From Acidobacteriota bacterium (GTDB taxonomy: Bacteria > Acidobacteriota > Thermoanaerobaculia > UBA5066 > Gp7-AA6), in contig JAIVJS010000033.1 of assembly GCA_020199905.1 (NCBI GenBank), positions 1-38,156 of the forward strand: 38,156 bases of DNA, written 5' to 3'. Both the position numbers and the translations under genes were made by a program. Below are positions 15,535-24,390 of the stretch, one piece after another. Positions within the stretch are counted from its first letter, which is position 1; each line of letters starts with the position of its first letter. The notes beneath the pieces were generated by a model, which worked only from the letters and a program-made list of their open reading frames with translations, was not told the origin of the DNA and made no database searches.

Positions 15535-17547
15535 TCAGGTCCGGTCCCGCCGGCCCTCTCTCCCGCCTCCTGCGGGGGGGCCGCCCTCGTAGACGGCCGC
15601 CTCCCGAATCCGGACGTCCGCGCGGATCCGTCCCTCGCGCCCATCCTCGTAGCGGACCGTCGCGTCGACGCGGCACGTGTCCTGCCCGGAGTAGAGCGCC
15701 TCGACCAGCTCGGCGTATCTCTCCGCCACGAAGCTGCGGCGGACCTTCCGGGTGCGTGTCAGCTCGCCGTCGTCCGCGTCGAGCTCCTTGTGGAGGATCA
15801 GGAAGCGGCGGATCTGGGAGCCCGACAGGCGTGAGTCCGCCGAGAGGTCTCGATTCACCTTCTCGACGCACTCTCGGACGAGCTCGGAGACCGGTTCCTG
15901 GGCGGCGAGATCCGTGTAGCCGCTGTACGGAAGATTCCGCCGCTCCGCCCAGTCGCCGACCGCCTGCAGGTCGATGTTGACGAAAGCCGCCGCGTGGTCT
16001 CTCGCGTCGCCGAACGCGACAGCCTCCCGTATCCACGGGAAATACTTCAGCTTGTTCTCGAGGTACTTTGGCGCGAAGAGCGTGCCGTTCCGGAGCTTCC
16101 CGACGTCTCTGGCGCGGTCGATGATCTTCAAGTGTCCATCCTCGTCGAAGAAGCCCGCGTCTCCCGTGTGCACCCAGCCGTCCGGCGTGCGGGCCTCCGC
16201 CGTTGCCTGCGGGTTCTTGAAGTACGAGTGGAAGACGCCCGGACCGCGAAAGAGCACCTCCCCATCTTCCGCGATCTTCACCTCGACGTCCTTCACCGGC
16301 GTGCCGACGGTGTCCGGTTTGACGCCGCCGTCGGGCTGGACGCACACGAACACCGAGCCCTCCGTCGAGCCGTAGAGCTGCTTGATGTTGATTCCGAGAG
16401 ACCGGAAGAATCCGAAGAGGTCGGGGCCGATGGCCTCCCCCGCTGTGTACGCGAGCCGGATGCGGGAAAGGCCGAGGACGTTTTTGAGCGGCCCGTACAC
16501 GAGCGCCCGCCCGATTCCGTAGAGCGCGCGGTCGCGCGCCGAGACCGGCTTTCCGTCGAGGAGGTCGGCGCCCGCGCGGCGCGCGACGCGCATGAAGAAG
16601 TCGAACATCCGGCGCTTCCACGCCGAGGCGTCTTCCATTCGGATCAGGACGGACGTGAGCATGTTCTCGTAGACGCGCGGCGGGGCGAAGTTGTAGGTGG
16701 GGCCGATCTCCCGGAGGTCCGCGAGCACCGTCTCGCCGCTCTCCGGGCAGCTGACGCAGAAGCCGGCGACGCACGACTGGGCGTAGGAAAACAGGTTGTC
16801 GCCGACCCACGCCATCGGCAGGTAAGCCAGGACCTCGTCTTCGGCGGTCAGCCCTTCCCGGTCGATGCCGTTTCGTCCGGTGATGACCAGGTTGTCGTGC
16901 GTGAGCATCACGCCCTTCGGCCTCCCGGTCGTTCCGGACGTGTAGAGGATGATTGCCACGTCGCTTCCGGCGCCCGCGGCGACCTGCGCGTCGAAGAAGC
17001 CGGGGTGCGCGCGATCCCAGGCGCGCCCGAGCAGCTGCAGCTCGTCGTACCCCGCGAGAAAGCTCGGGTCGTAGTCGCGGAGGCCGCGGGGGTCGTCGTA
17101 CACGACGCCCGCCAGGTCAGGGCACCGCGCGCGGATTTCCAACAGCTTGTCCACCTGCTCCTGGTCCTCAACGACGGCCAGGCGGACCGCCGCCTCGACC
17201 AGCGGGTAGACCATCTCGCCCGCGACCGAGTCCTGGTAGAGCGGCACCGGGACCCCTCCCAGGCATTGCGCCGCCGCCATCGCCCAGTAGAGACGCGGCC
17301 GGTTGTCGCCGATGATGGCGATGCGATCGCCCCGCGAGAACCCCCTTGCCGCGAGACCGCAGGCGAAGGCCCGTACCTGCGCGGCGACCTCCGCCCAGGT
17401 CCACGTCTGCCAGATGCCGAGGTCCTTCTCACGAATGGCGGGATGGCGCGGTCTTTCGCGCGCGTGATGCAGGATGAGGCGGGGAAACGTGTCCCGCCGG
17501 GGTTCGCCGGACGGCTCGTCCGGCCGCTGCTCCCGGGGGAGCCTCAC
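15535..17547 (-). CDS. AMP-dependent long-chain acyl-CoA synthetase type ligase
   Basis: 670 residues. It activates a carboxylic acid as acyl-AMP then acyl-CoA. The P-loop LYTSGTTGRPKGVMLTH, the 'YGSTEGS' motif, 'GWVHTGDAGFFDEDGHLKIIDRARD' and 'KYLENKL' are all present, in the order of long-chain (FAA1-type) ligases. A ~50-residue C-terminal extension follows the usual end. The start is GTG at 17547, overlapping the amidohydrolase stop (GTGA). It belongs to the ABC transporter cluster upstream on the same strand; such pairings are common where the transporter imports the acid. The substrate cannot be told from sequence. Confidence 0.9.
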   Translation of the reverse strand: MRLPREQRPDEPSGEPRRDTFPRLILHHARERPRHPAIREKDLGIWQTWTWAEVAAQVRAFACGLAARGFSRGDRIAIIGDNRPRLYWAMAAAQCLGGVPVPLYQDSVAGEMVYPLVEAAVRLAVVEDQEQVDKLLEIRARCPDLAGVVYDDPRGLRDYDPSFLAGYDELQLLGRAWDRAHPGFFDAQVAAGAGSDVAIILYTSGTTGRPKGVMLTHDNLVITGRNGIDREGLTAEDEVLAYLPMAWVGDNLFSYAQSCVAGFCVSCPESGETVLADLREIGPTYNFAPPRVYENMLTSVLIRMEDASAWKRRMFDFFMRVARRAGADLLDGKPVSARDRALYGIGRALVYGPLKNVLGLSRIRLAYTAGEAIGPDLFGFFRSLGINIKQLYGSTEGSVFVCVQPDGGVKPDTVGTPVKDVEVKIAEDGEVLFRGPGVFHSYFKNPQATAEARTPDGWVHTGDAGFFDEDGHLKIIDRARDVGKLRNGTLFAPKYLENKLKYFPWIREAVAFGDARDHAAAFVNIDLQAVGDWAERRNLPYSGYTDLAAQEPVSELVRECVEKVNRDLSADSRLSGSQIRRFLILHKELDADDGELTRTRKVRRSFVAERYAELVEALYSGQDTCRVDATVRYEDGREGRIRADVRIREAAVYEGGPPAGGGREGRRDRT

Positions 17548-18383
17548 GGTCTCGCCTCCCGCGACGCGGGGTCGGAGCGAGCCGCCGCCCTTGCGCCTGG
17601 AACGAGGCGCGCCGCGTTCCCGCCGAGCACCGCCGCCTCATCCGCCGGAGAGAGCCGCCAGCTCCGGACGCGCGCCAGGGAGTCCTCGATGGCGACCGCG
17701 ACGGTGGGCGTATCGGAGCCGAACAGGATCCGCCTTTCGAGCCCCGCGATGTCGGCCCCGGTCACCTGGACCGGGTCGGCGACGACCGGAGTCAGGTCGG
17801 CGAAGACGGACGGCGACGCGGCCATCAGGTCGAGCGTCGCCCGCTCGGAGGGGGACCCGAAATGCGCGACGATGATGCGCGCGACGGGCCAGCGGGCGGC
17901 GACCCGCCCGATCGCCTCGACCTCCGCGGCCGTCGCCGTGCCTCCGGGGGCGCTGCCGCCATGGACGATGACGGGCTGTCCACCCCCGGAGACCGTCTTC
18001 CACAAGGGATCGAGACGTCGGTCGTCGGGGGCGAAACTCCCGACCGAGCAGTGGAGCTTGAAAACTTCCAGCCCGAGCTCGACGGCGGCCTCGCGAACGA
18101 CCGCCGAAACATCGTCGTCCGGATGAACGGTGGCCCCGGGCACGACGAAAGGATCCTCGCGGAACGTCTCCTGCATCCAGCGGTTCAACGGCGACGCGAC
18201 GCCGGCGCGGTGCGCGTACGGAAGACTCCAGCAGCGGTCGATCCCCGCGGAGACGAGCGCCTGGCGGGCCGCCTGCGGGGCATACGGATAGAGGAGCCGC
18301 GCCGACCCTCGGTCCTCGAAGAATCTCCGGATCTTCGAGGCGAGGCGCTCCGGCAGCAGGTGAACGTGCGAATCGATGAGCAC
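17544..18383 (-). CDS. Amidohydrolase (amidohydrolase-2 type, TIM barrel)
   Basis: 279 residues. A metal-dependent hydrolase or decarboxylase with the N-terminal HxH (DSHVHLLPE), 'LEVFKLHCSVG', 'PVIVHGG', 'RIIVAHFG' and the late Asp in 'ILFGSDTP'. That order fits the amidohydrolase-related family (ACMSD/TatD-like). The start is GTG at 18383, 13 nt after the upstream ligase-like gene; the end overlaps the acyl-CoA ligase by GTGA. Its position between two CoA-ligase-type genes suggests a role in breaking down the imported compound. Confidence 0.8.
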   Translation of the reverse strand: MLIDSHVHLLPERLASKIRRFFEDRGSARLLYPYAPQAARQALVSAGIDRCWSLPYAHRAGVASPLNRWMQETFREDPFVVPGATVHPDDDVSAVVREAAVELGLEVFKLHCSVGSFAPDDRRLDPLWKTVSGGGQPVIVHGGSAPGGTATAAEVEAIGRVAARWPVARIIVAHFGSPSERATLDLMAASPSVFADLTPVVADPVQVTGADIAGLERRILFGSDTPTVAVAIEDSLARVRSWRLSPADEAAVLGGNAARLVPGARAAARSDPASREARP

Positions 18384-18396
18384 GGCAGACGGCGTC

Positions 18397-19635
18397 CTAC
18401 GTCACCGGCCGCGTGTCGTCGATCACCTTCCCGTCGTTGGGCAGGGAGCCCGGGGCGACGAGCTCGACTTCTCCGCGGACCTGGCAGACGTCCCGGATGG
18501 AAGCCGCGATGGCCTCGGCGAGCGCGAGTCCGCCCGGGGACTCCGTTTCGCATCGCAGCGTCATCTCGTCCGCGTCGGACTCGCGCCGCACGACGAGGCG
18601 CGCGCGGAAGATTTCGGGATGCCGGCGGACGACCCGGGCGACCAGCCCCGGGTGCACGAACATGCCGCGGACTTTGGCGCTCTGGTCGGCGCGCCCGAGC
18701 CATCCCCGAATCCTGACGTTCGTCCGGCCGCAGGGACTCGCGCCCGGGAGAACCGCGGAGAGATCGCCGGTGCCGAACCGGACCAGCGGATACTCCGGCG
18801 AGGCCAGATTCGTCACCACGATCTCTCCGACCTCGCCGTCGGGCAGGGGCTCGCCGGTCCCCGGGCGGACGATCTCCAGGATCAGCCGCTCGTTCACGAT
18901 CAGTCCCTCCATCGCCTCGGACTCGTACGCGATGACGCCGAGCTCCGCGGTCGTGTAGCACTGCAGGACGCGGAGACCCTGCGCGGAAAACTGCGCGCGC
19001 AGGGAGGAGGGGAGAGCCTCGGCGCTCACGAGGCCGTGGGTCATGGAGGCGACGTCCGCTCCCGTCTCCGCCGCCTTGTCCAGCAGGATCTTCAGAAAGG
19101 AGGGCGTGCCCGCATAGCCCTGCGGCCGCAGGTGCGCGATCGCCGCGACCTGCAGCTCGGTCTGGCCCACGCCGGCGGGGAAGACGGCGCAGCCGAGCTC
19201 CTGCGCGGCAGAGTCGACCATCAGGCCGGCCGGGGTGAAGTGGTAGGAGAACGTGTTGTACACGAGGTCGCCCGGACGGAATCCGGCCGCAAACAGCGGC
19301 CGGGCGAAGGCTCCGTAGTCCGCGCGGCGGGCGGCGGGCTCGAAGAGAGGCCCCGGAGAGGAGAACACGTGCCCGCATTGTCCGAGCGGCACGCCGGCGA
19401 GCCTGCCGAAGGGCGGGTCCGCGCGCTGGAGCTCCGCGAGCTCCGACTTCCGCAGGACCGGGATGCGCGCCAGCGCGTCGCGGTCGTTGATGTCCGCGCC
19501 GGGAATTCCGTTCAACCGCCGCGCGAGCGCGGGAGACCGCTCTCGCGCGTGATCCAGGTAGTCGGGCAGATGCGCGAACAGAGCTTGCTCGCGTTCCGCG
19601 GGATCGCGCGTCTCGAGCTTGTCGTAGTGCGCCAT
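18397..19635 (-). CDS. Phenylacetate-CoA ligase-like protein (PaaK family)
   Basis: 412 residues from the ATG at 19635, which follows GGGGAGA; an upstream in-frame ATG exists but has no such site. PaaK-like features include 'YTTAELGVIAYES' (adenylate-binding), 'GEIVVTNLASPEYPLVRFGTGDLSAVL' and a late 'LPNDGKVIDD' with the C-terminal lysine. The usual glycine/serine-rich ATP loop (SSGTTGKP) is replaced by FSSPGPLFEP. It could still activate aryl acids, as related cluster-borne proteins carry the same change in my recollection. It sits after livF in the cluster. Confidence 0.8.
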   Translation of the reverse strand: MAHYDKLETRDPAEREQALFAHLPDYLDHARERSPALARRLNGIPGADINDRDALARIPVLRKSELAELQRADPPFGRLAGVPLGQCGHVFSSPGPLFEPAARRADYGAFARPLFAAGFRPGDLVYNTFSYHFTPAGLMVDSAAQELGCAVFPAGVGQTELQVAAIAHLRPQGYAGTPSFLKILLDKAAETGADVASMTHGLVSAEALPSSLRAQFSAQGLRVLQCYTTAELGVIAYESEAMEGLIVNERLILEIVRPGTGEPLPDGEVGEIVVTNLASPEYPLVRFGTGDLSAVLPGASPCGRTNVRIRGWLGRADQSAKVRGMFVHPGLVARVVRRHPEIFRARLVVRRESDADEMTLRCETESPGGLALAEAIAASIRDVCQVRGEVELVAPGSLPNDGKVIDDTRPVT

Positions 19636-19661
19636 GGTGTTCTCCCCGCGTTCCTTCTCCG

Positions 19662-20492
19662 TCAGGCGAGCCACCGCTTCCGGCGGCGGTAGTGCTTGGC
19701 CTCGCGGAAGTTCTGCCGGCCATCTCCCGCGATGCCCAGATAGAACTCCTTCACGTCCTCGTTCCCGGAGAGCTCTCCCGCCGTTCCATCCATCACCACC
19801 CGGCCGTTCTCGAGTATGTAACCGAAGTCGGCGTATCGGAGCGCCACCGCCGTGTTCTGCTCCGCGAGGAGGAACGTGACGCCCTCCGTGTGCAGCGACC
19901 GCACGATCTCGAAGATCTCTTCCACCAGCGAGGGGGCCAGGCCCAGGGACGGTTCGTCGAGAAGCACCATCTGCGGCCGCGCCATCAGGGCCCGGCCGAT
20001 CGCGGTCATCTGCTGCTCGCCTCCGGACGTGTATCCCGAGACGCTGCGCCTCCGGGCCGCGAGCTGGGGGAAATGACCGTAGATGCGATCGAGATCTCCC
20101 CGTATCTCGGCCCGCGAGGCGCGCCGCGAGAATGCCCCCGTCAGGAGGTTTTCCTCGACGGTGAGGTGCTCGAAACAGTGCCGGCCTTCCATGACCTGCA
20201 CGATCCCGCGTCGGACGACGTCGCGGGGCGTGCGATCGTCGATTCGCTCCCCGCGGAACTCGATCGATCCCTTGGTGACCGCGCCGCGCTCGGACGCGAG
20301 AAGGTTCGAGATTGCCTTCAGAGTCGTGGTCTTACCCGCGCCGTTCGCGCCGAGGAGGGCGACGATGGCCCCCCGCGGCACCTCGAGAGACACGCCCTTC
20401 AGGACGAGGATCACGTGGTCGTAAATGACCTCGATGTTGTGGACCGCGAGGAAGGGGCTTTCGCCCCCGCTCTCACTCCCTGGAGCAGTCAC
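19662..20492 (-). CDS. livF: Branched-chain-type ABC transporter ATPase LivF
   Basis: 276 residues. An ABC ATPase with Walker A GANGAGKTT, 'YTSGGEQQM' signature (usual LSGGEQQ changed to TSGGEQQ), Walker B 'MVLLDEPSLGLAP' and 'LLAEQNTAVAL'. The C-terminus is longer than typical LivF by about 30 residues ('YLGIAGDGRQNFREAKHYRRRKRWLA'). It powers uptake through LivH/LivM. The start GTG at 20492 overlaps the livK end by 20 nt. Confidence 0.92.
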   Translation of the reverse strand: MTAPGSESGGESPFLAVHNIEVIYDHVILVLKGVSLEVPRGAIVALLGANGAGKTTTLKAISNLLASERGAVTKGSIEFRGERIDDRTPRDVVRRGIVQVMEGRHCFEHLTVEENLLTGAFSRRASRAEIRGDLDRIYGHFPQLAARRRSVSGYTSGGEQQMTAIGRALMARPQMVLLDEPSLGLAPSLVEEIFEIVRSLHTEGVTFLLAEQNTAVALRYADFGYILENGRVVMDGTAGELSGNEDVKEFYLGIAGDGRQNFREAKHYRRRKRWLA

Positions 20493-21816
20493 GCGGCGTG
20501 ATTCCTTTCTCCTTCGCGTAGGCGGCCGCCGACTCCTCGATCTGCGGCCGGACGAGAGTCTGGTCCGACTTGATCCAGTCGGTGATCAGGTTCCACTTCT
20601 TCCCGTCCCACTGCTGGAACTTCACGGCGCCGCCGCCTTCATGGTCCATGCAGGACAGCTTGATCGGCTGCAGCAGGCCGGTGGCGCCGAGCTCCTTCAG
20701 GCGCTTGTCGTCGATGTTCAGATTCTCGAGGCCCCAGCGGACCTGCTCTCCGGTCAGCGGCTTCTTTCCGAATTTCGCCTGCGCCGTGCGGATCGCCTCG
20801 CTGTTCAAGATCCCGTGGATGACGCCGCGGTTGTAATAGATGCTGCCGAACCGCGAGGCGTCCTCGAGATTGCCCTTGTGCCCGCCGGAGTACACGTGCT
20901 TCTGGATGTCCTTGATGACCGGAAAGTTCGTGCCCGAGGGATGGAACGCCGCCGCGATGAAGCCCTTCGCCGCGTCGCCGGCGGGGATGACGTCCTCTTC
21001 GGCGCCGCTCCACCAGACGCCGACGATGTGGTCGCGCGGAAAGCCGACCTTCGCCGCCGTCTTCAAGGCGACCGGGTTCATGACGCCCCAGCCGCGCAGG
21101 ATCACCCAGTCGGGCTTCGCCTGGCGGATCTGCAGCCACTGCGACTCCTGCTCGTTCCCGGGCGCGGGAACCTCGATGTGGGTGACGGTGAACCCGTACT
21201 TCTTCGCCTGCAGGTCGAGGATCGGGATCGTCTCCTTGCCGTACGCCGAACCGTGGTACAGGTTGACGATCTTCTTGCCCTTCAGCTTGTCCATGCCGCC
21301 GGACTTCATCCCGATGAACTTGATCTTGGCCGTGTTCTGGCTCCAGTAATTGGTGACGAGAGGAAAGACGTAGGGGAACACCCGGCCGTCGGACGCGTCG
21401 GCGCGGCCGTACCCGATCGAGACGATGGGAATCTTGTCCGTCGTCGCGCGCTCGATGACCGCGTAGGTGATGCCGGTCGAGACGAAGTTGAACATCGAGG
21501 CTCCGGTCGGGCCTTTCGCCTTCAGCCGTTCGTAGCACTCGACGCCGCGATCGTTCTTGTACTCGGTCTCGCACTCCTCCCAGGTGAGCTTGACCCCGTT
21601 GATGCCCCCATCGCGCCGGTTCAGCATGTCGAGGTAGTCGATGAACCCCCCGTACGTGCCGCTGCCTCCGGCCGCGTAAGGGCCGACGCGGTAGCTCGGC
21701 ATGGGGATGAACTGCTCCTGCTGTCCCTGCGCGGAGAGGGGAAGGGCGAGCCCCAGCGCCAGGGTCGCGAGACCGATTCGAGCCGCGCGGCGGGCGTGTC
21801 CTGTGGATCTGCTCAT
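20473..21816 (-). CDS. livK: Branched-chain-type ABC transporter substrate-binding protein
   Basis: 447 residues from the ATG at 21816, which has AGGAGG 7 nt upstream; an ATG further upstream is less well placed. It has a signal peptide (RRAARIGLATLALGLALPLSAQG) and a periplasmic-binding type-1 fold: 'GFIDYLDMLNRRDGGINGVKLTWEECE', 'IPIVSIGYG', 'SAYGKETIPILD'. This sub-family is found in my experience with acyl-CoA ligases rather than as a strict amino-acid binder, so the ligand may be an aromatic or aliphatic acid. It is complete, unlike the two permeases. Confidence 0.88.
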   Translation of the reverse strand: MSRSTGHARRAARIGLATLALGLALPLSAQGQQEQFIPMPSYRVGPYAAGGSGTYGGFIDYLDMLNRRDGGINGVKLTWEECETEYKNDRGVECYERLKAKGPTGASMFNFVSTGITYAVIERATTDKIPIVSIGYGRADASDGRVFPYVFPLVTNYWSQNTAKIKFIGMKSGGMDKLKGKKIVNLYHGSAYGKETIPILDLQAKKYGFTVTHIEVPAPGNEQESQWLQIRQAKPDWVILRGWGVMNPVALKTAAKVGFPRDHIVGVWWSGAEEDVIPAGDAAKGFIAAAFHPSGTNFPVIKDIQKHVYSGGHKGNLEDASRFGSIYYNRGVIHGILNSEAIRTAQAKFGKKPLTGEQVRWGLENLNIDDKRLKELGATGLLQPIKLSCMDHEGGGAVKFQQWDGKKWNLITDWIKSDQTLVRPQIEESAAAYAKEKGITPRDCSRE

Positions 21817-21837
21817 GCGGAAGCCTCCTTTACGAGT

Positions 21838-21888
21838 CGTCAATTCTCAGTACTCAGTTTCAGTTCTCCCTGATCCGTTGACTCGAAA
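21838..21888. repeat. TCAGTACTCAGTTTCAGTT repeat tract
   Basis: Units of TTCTCAGTACTCAGTTTCAGTTCTC and GTTGACTCGAAATCAG fill the spacer between livM and livK, starting at the livM stop. Same family as the tracts at 6236 and 13128. Confidence 0.6.
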
Positions 21889-22847
21889 TCAGTGGGGGAA
21901 TGGCCACAGGCGGAGCTTCTCCTTTCCGATCTGCCAGAGACGGGCGAGGCCGTAGGGCTCGACGGCGAGGAACAGGATGATGAGCGCTCCGAAGAGCATG
22001 AGCTCGAGGTTCGAGAGAAGGCTCTGGCTCACGCGCCCCGAGAAGAGCGTGTGCGCGACGACGTTCAGGAGGATGGGGAGAAGCGTTATGAACCCGGCGC
22101 CGAGAAACGCCCCGAGCACGCTGCCCATCAGTAGAACGAGCTCACGGCAAACGCGAGGAGTTTCGTCCGGAGCATGGGGATCCCGATGACTTCGGCCGCG
22201 ACGTCCATATCGCGTACGGCCATCCACGCCCGCCCGATCCGGCTGCGCACGAGGTTCTTCGCCGCGAGCGCGAGCACGAGAACGATCGACAGCGTCAGCA
22301 GGTAACGGCTGACCGGGGTCTCGAACCGGTAGCCCAGGATCACCATCTTCTGCGCGCTGATGACGCCCGACGGGTTCCGGTTGGAGAACCAGGCGAACTT
22401 CGTCAGGGCCCACTCGATGAAGAACTGGGCCGCCAGAGTCGTGACCGCCAGATAAAATCCCTTGATGCGAAGGCTCGGGAGGCCGAAGAAGAGCCCGACC
22501 GCCGCCGTCACGAGGCCGGCCAGGAAGAACGCCAGGAGAAGCGGCATTCCGGGCACGCGCAGCATGAGGTTGAACGCCGCGAAGGCTCCTACCGCCATGA
22601 AGGCCGCGGAGCCCAGCGAGAGCTGTCCCGCGTAGCCGGTCAGGATGTTCAGTCCGAGCGCCGCGAGCGACAGGATGAGGAACGGAATGAGAATCGCGCT
22701 GAACCAGTAGTCGTTTCCGGCGAACGGCACCGCCACGAACGCCGCGAGGAGGATCGCCGCGATGGCGAACCGGTCCTGCCGGATCGGGAAGATCCGCTGG
22801 TCTTCCTCGTACCGCGAGTGAAACTGCCCGGCCTCCCGGTAGATCAT
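21889..22847 (-). pseudogene. livM: ABC permease LivM, internal out-of-frame deletion
   Basis: The first part (22847 to 22131, 239 residues) reads MIYREAGQF... through 'KLLAFAVSSFY' and then hits TGA at 22130-22128. The frame that follows picks up at 'MGSVLGAFLGAGFI...SNLELMLFGALI...WQIGKEKLRLWPFPH', the true C-terminus of LivM (79 residues). About 40 residues that normally link these parts (roughly 'CGVAGAL...IIGG') are absent, and the length lost is not a multiple of three. Homologues are near 355-360 residues. LivM is the second membrane subunit of the importer, so the transporter should be dead as sequenced. The join lies at 22125-22133. A misassembly would give the same picture. Confidence 0.8.
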
Positions 22848-22869
22848 CGCGCCGTTTCCCCGGTCTCCA

Positions 22870-23563
22870 TCACACCCTCTCGATCCTCTTCTCGCCGAAC
22901 AGGCCCTCGGGCCGAACCAGCAGAAAGAGGGTCGCGAGCACGTAGGGGAACCAGTTCTCGAGCCCGCTTCCGATGTGTGGGCCCAGGTAAACCTCGGCGA
23001 GCTTCTCGCTCGCGCCGACGATCAATCCGCCCAGGATGGCGCCCGGGATCGAGGTGAACCCGCCGAGGATCGCGCGTCTTCGAAAAGAAAATGGCGAGCA
23101 CGGCGACGAGGAGGCCGGCCACCCCCGCGGCGAACAGGTCGAACTGGCTGATATTGACGGCGCCCAGCTGAAACGGGATGTCCGGGATGCCGATCTCGAG
23201 ACCGTGCGCCTGGGCTCCGAGCACGCCCTGGGAGACGCCCTCGATCAGGAAAGCGAGGCCGATCGTGGCGAGAAAGAGGGCGATCGGCGGCTGGTTGACG
23301 AGCGGACGCAGCACCATCCGCTCCACGAAGAAGGCCAGGAGGATCATGACGGCGAAGGCCGCGGCCCCGGCGCCGGCGAAGCCCCACCGCTTCTCGAGGA
23401 GGCTGACGAAGATCAGCGCCGCGAAGAAAACCATCGCTCCCTGCGCGAAGTTCAGCACCCCGGAGGCCTTGTAGATGAGGACGAAGCCGAGGGCGACTAA
23501 GGAGTACATGACGCCCGCGAGGAGCCCGCCGATGGCGACTTCCGCGAAGAAGGACCAGTCCAT
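22870..23563 (-). pseudogene. livH: ABC permease LivH, internal out-of-frame deletion
   Basis: From ATG 23563 the protein is a normal LivH N-terminus ('GVMYSLVALGFVLIYKASGVLNFAQGAM', 'FLATIGLAFLIEGVSQ') to 'VLAIFFSKTR' (about 163 residues). The next real LivH sequence, 'ILGGFTSIPGAILGG...PHIGSGLENWFPYVLATLFLLVRPEGLFGEKRIERV', is in another frame and ends at TGA 22872-22870. Some 65-75 residues between them are missing, including the cytoplasmic EAA-like region that contacts the ATPases. The expected size is about 300 residues. The join lies near 23070-23078. The start is 6 nt after the livG stop. Confidence 0.82.
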
Positions 23564-23569
23564 GATCGC

Positions 23570-24361
23570 TCAGGCGCTCGCGACGCCGAGATAGGCGTCG
23601 ATGACCACCCGATCCGTGCGCACGTCCGCCGGAGCGCCGTCCGCGATCTTGCGGCCATAATCGAGAACGATGACGTGGTCGGAGAGATCCATCACGACGC
23701 CCATGTCGTGCTCGATCAGGACGATCGTGGTGCCGAACTCCTCGTTCACGTCGAGGATGAACCTGCACATGTCGCGTTTTTCCTCGACGTTCATTCCGGC
23801 CATCGGCTCGTCCAGCAGGAGGAGAACGGGCTCGGCGGCGAGGGCGCGCGCCAGCTCGACCCGCTTCTGCAGGCCATATGGCAGCCGGCCCGCGGGGACC
23901 TTCCGGATCGCCTCGATCTGAAGGAAATCGATGATCTCCTCGACCCGGCGGCGATGTCGGATCTCTTCCGCCTGCGCCGGCCCCTTGTAGATCGCCTGCG
24001 CGAGGATGCCCGAGCGCATCTTGAGGTTTCGCCCCGCCATGATGTTGTCGAGCACGCTCATTCCCTTGAAGAGCGCGATGTTCTGAAAGGTGCGGGCGAT
24101 TCCCTGCTTCGCCGCCTCGTAGGGCTTCATCCTGCGGCGCCGCTTGCCGCGAAACGTGATCGTCCCGCGGCGGGGATGGTAGACGCCGTTCAGAACGTTC
24201 AAGAGCGAGCTCTTCCCGGCACCGTTCGGCCCGATGATCGCGCAGATCTCGCCGCTGCGGACCTCGAGGCTCACGCCGGACAGAGCGTTCACGCCGCCGA
24301 AGGAGACGGACACCTCCTCGACCTTCAACAGGACCTCGCCGATCCGTCGTGTCTGATGCAT
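23570..24361 (-). CDS. livG: Branched-chain-type ABC transporter ATPase LivG
   Basis: 263 residues. Walker A GPNGAGKSS, 'FQNIALFKGMSVLDNI', signature 'LPYGLQKRVELARAL' (LivG proteins often have this YGxQK/R form), Walker B 'VLLLLDEPMAGMN', 'IVLIEHDMGVVMDLSDHVIVLDYG'. It is first in the minus-strand cluster. No Shine-Dalgarno precedes the ATG at 24361, so a TTG slightly inside (at LLKVEEVSV) is possible. Confidence 0.92.
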   Translation of the reverse strand: MHQTRRIGEVLLKVEEVSVSFGGVNALSGVSLEVRSGEICAIIGPNGAGKSSLLNVLNGVYHPRRGTITFRGKRRRRMKPYEAAKQGIARTFQNIALFKGMSVLDNIMAGRNLKMRSGILAQAIYKGPAQAEEIRHRRRVEEIIDFLQIEAIRKVPAGRLPYGLQKRVELARALAAEPVLLLLDEPMAGMNVEEKRDMCRFILDVNEEFGTTIVLIEHDMGVVMDLSDHVIVLDYGRKIADGAPADVRTDRVVIDAYLGVASA

Positions 24362-24390
24362 GCGGTTTTGCGGCGAGTGTATCGTCGCTT

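Noticed and set aside
18300-18330. GAAGAATCTCCGGATCTTCGAGG as an operator palindrome
   Set aside because: It lies within the amidohydrolase coding sequence and is imperfect; nothing supports a regulatory role.
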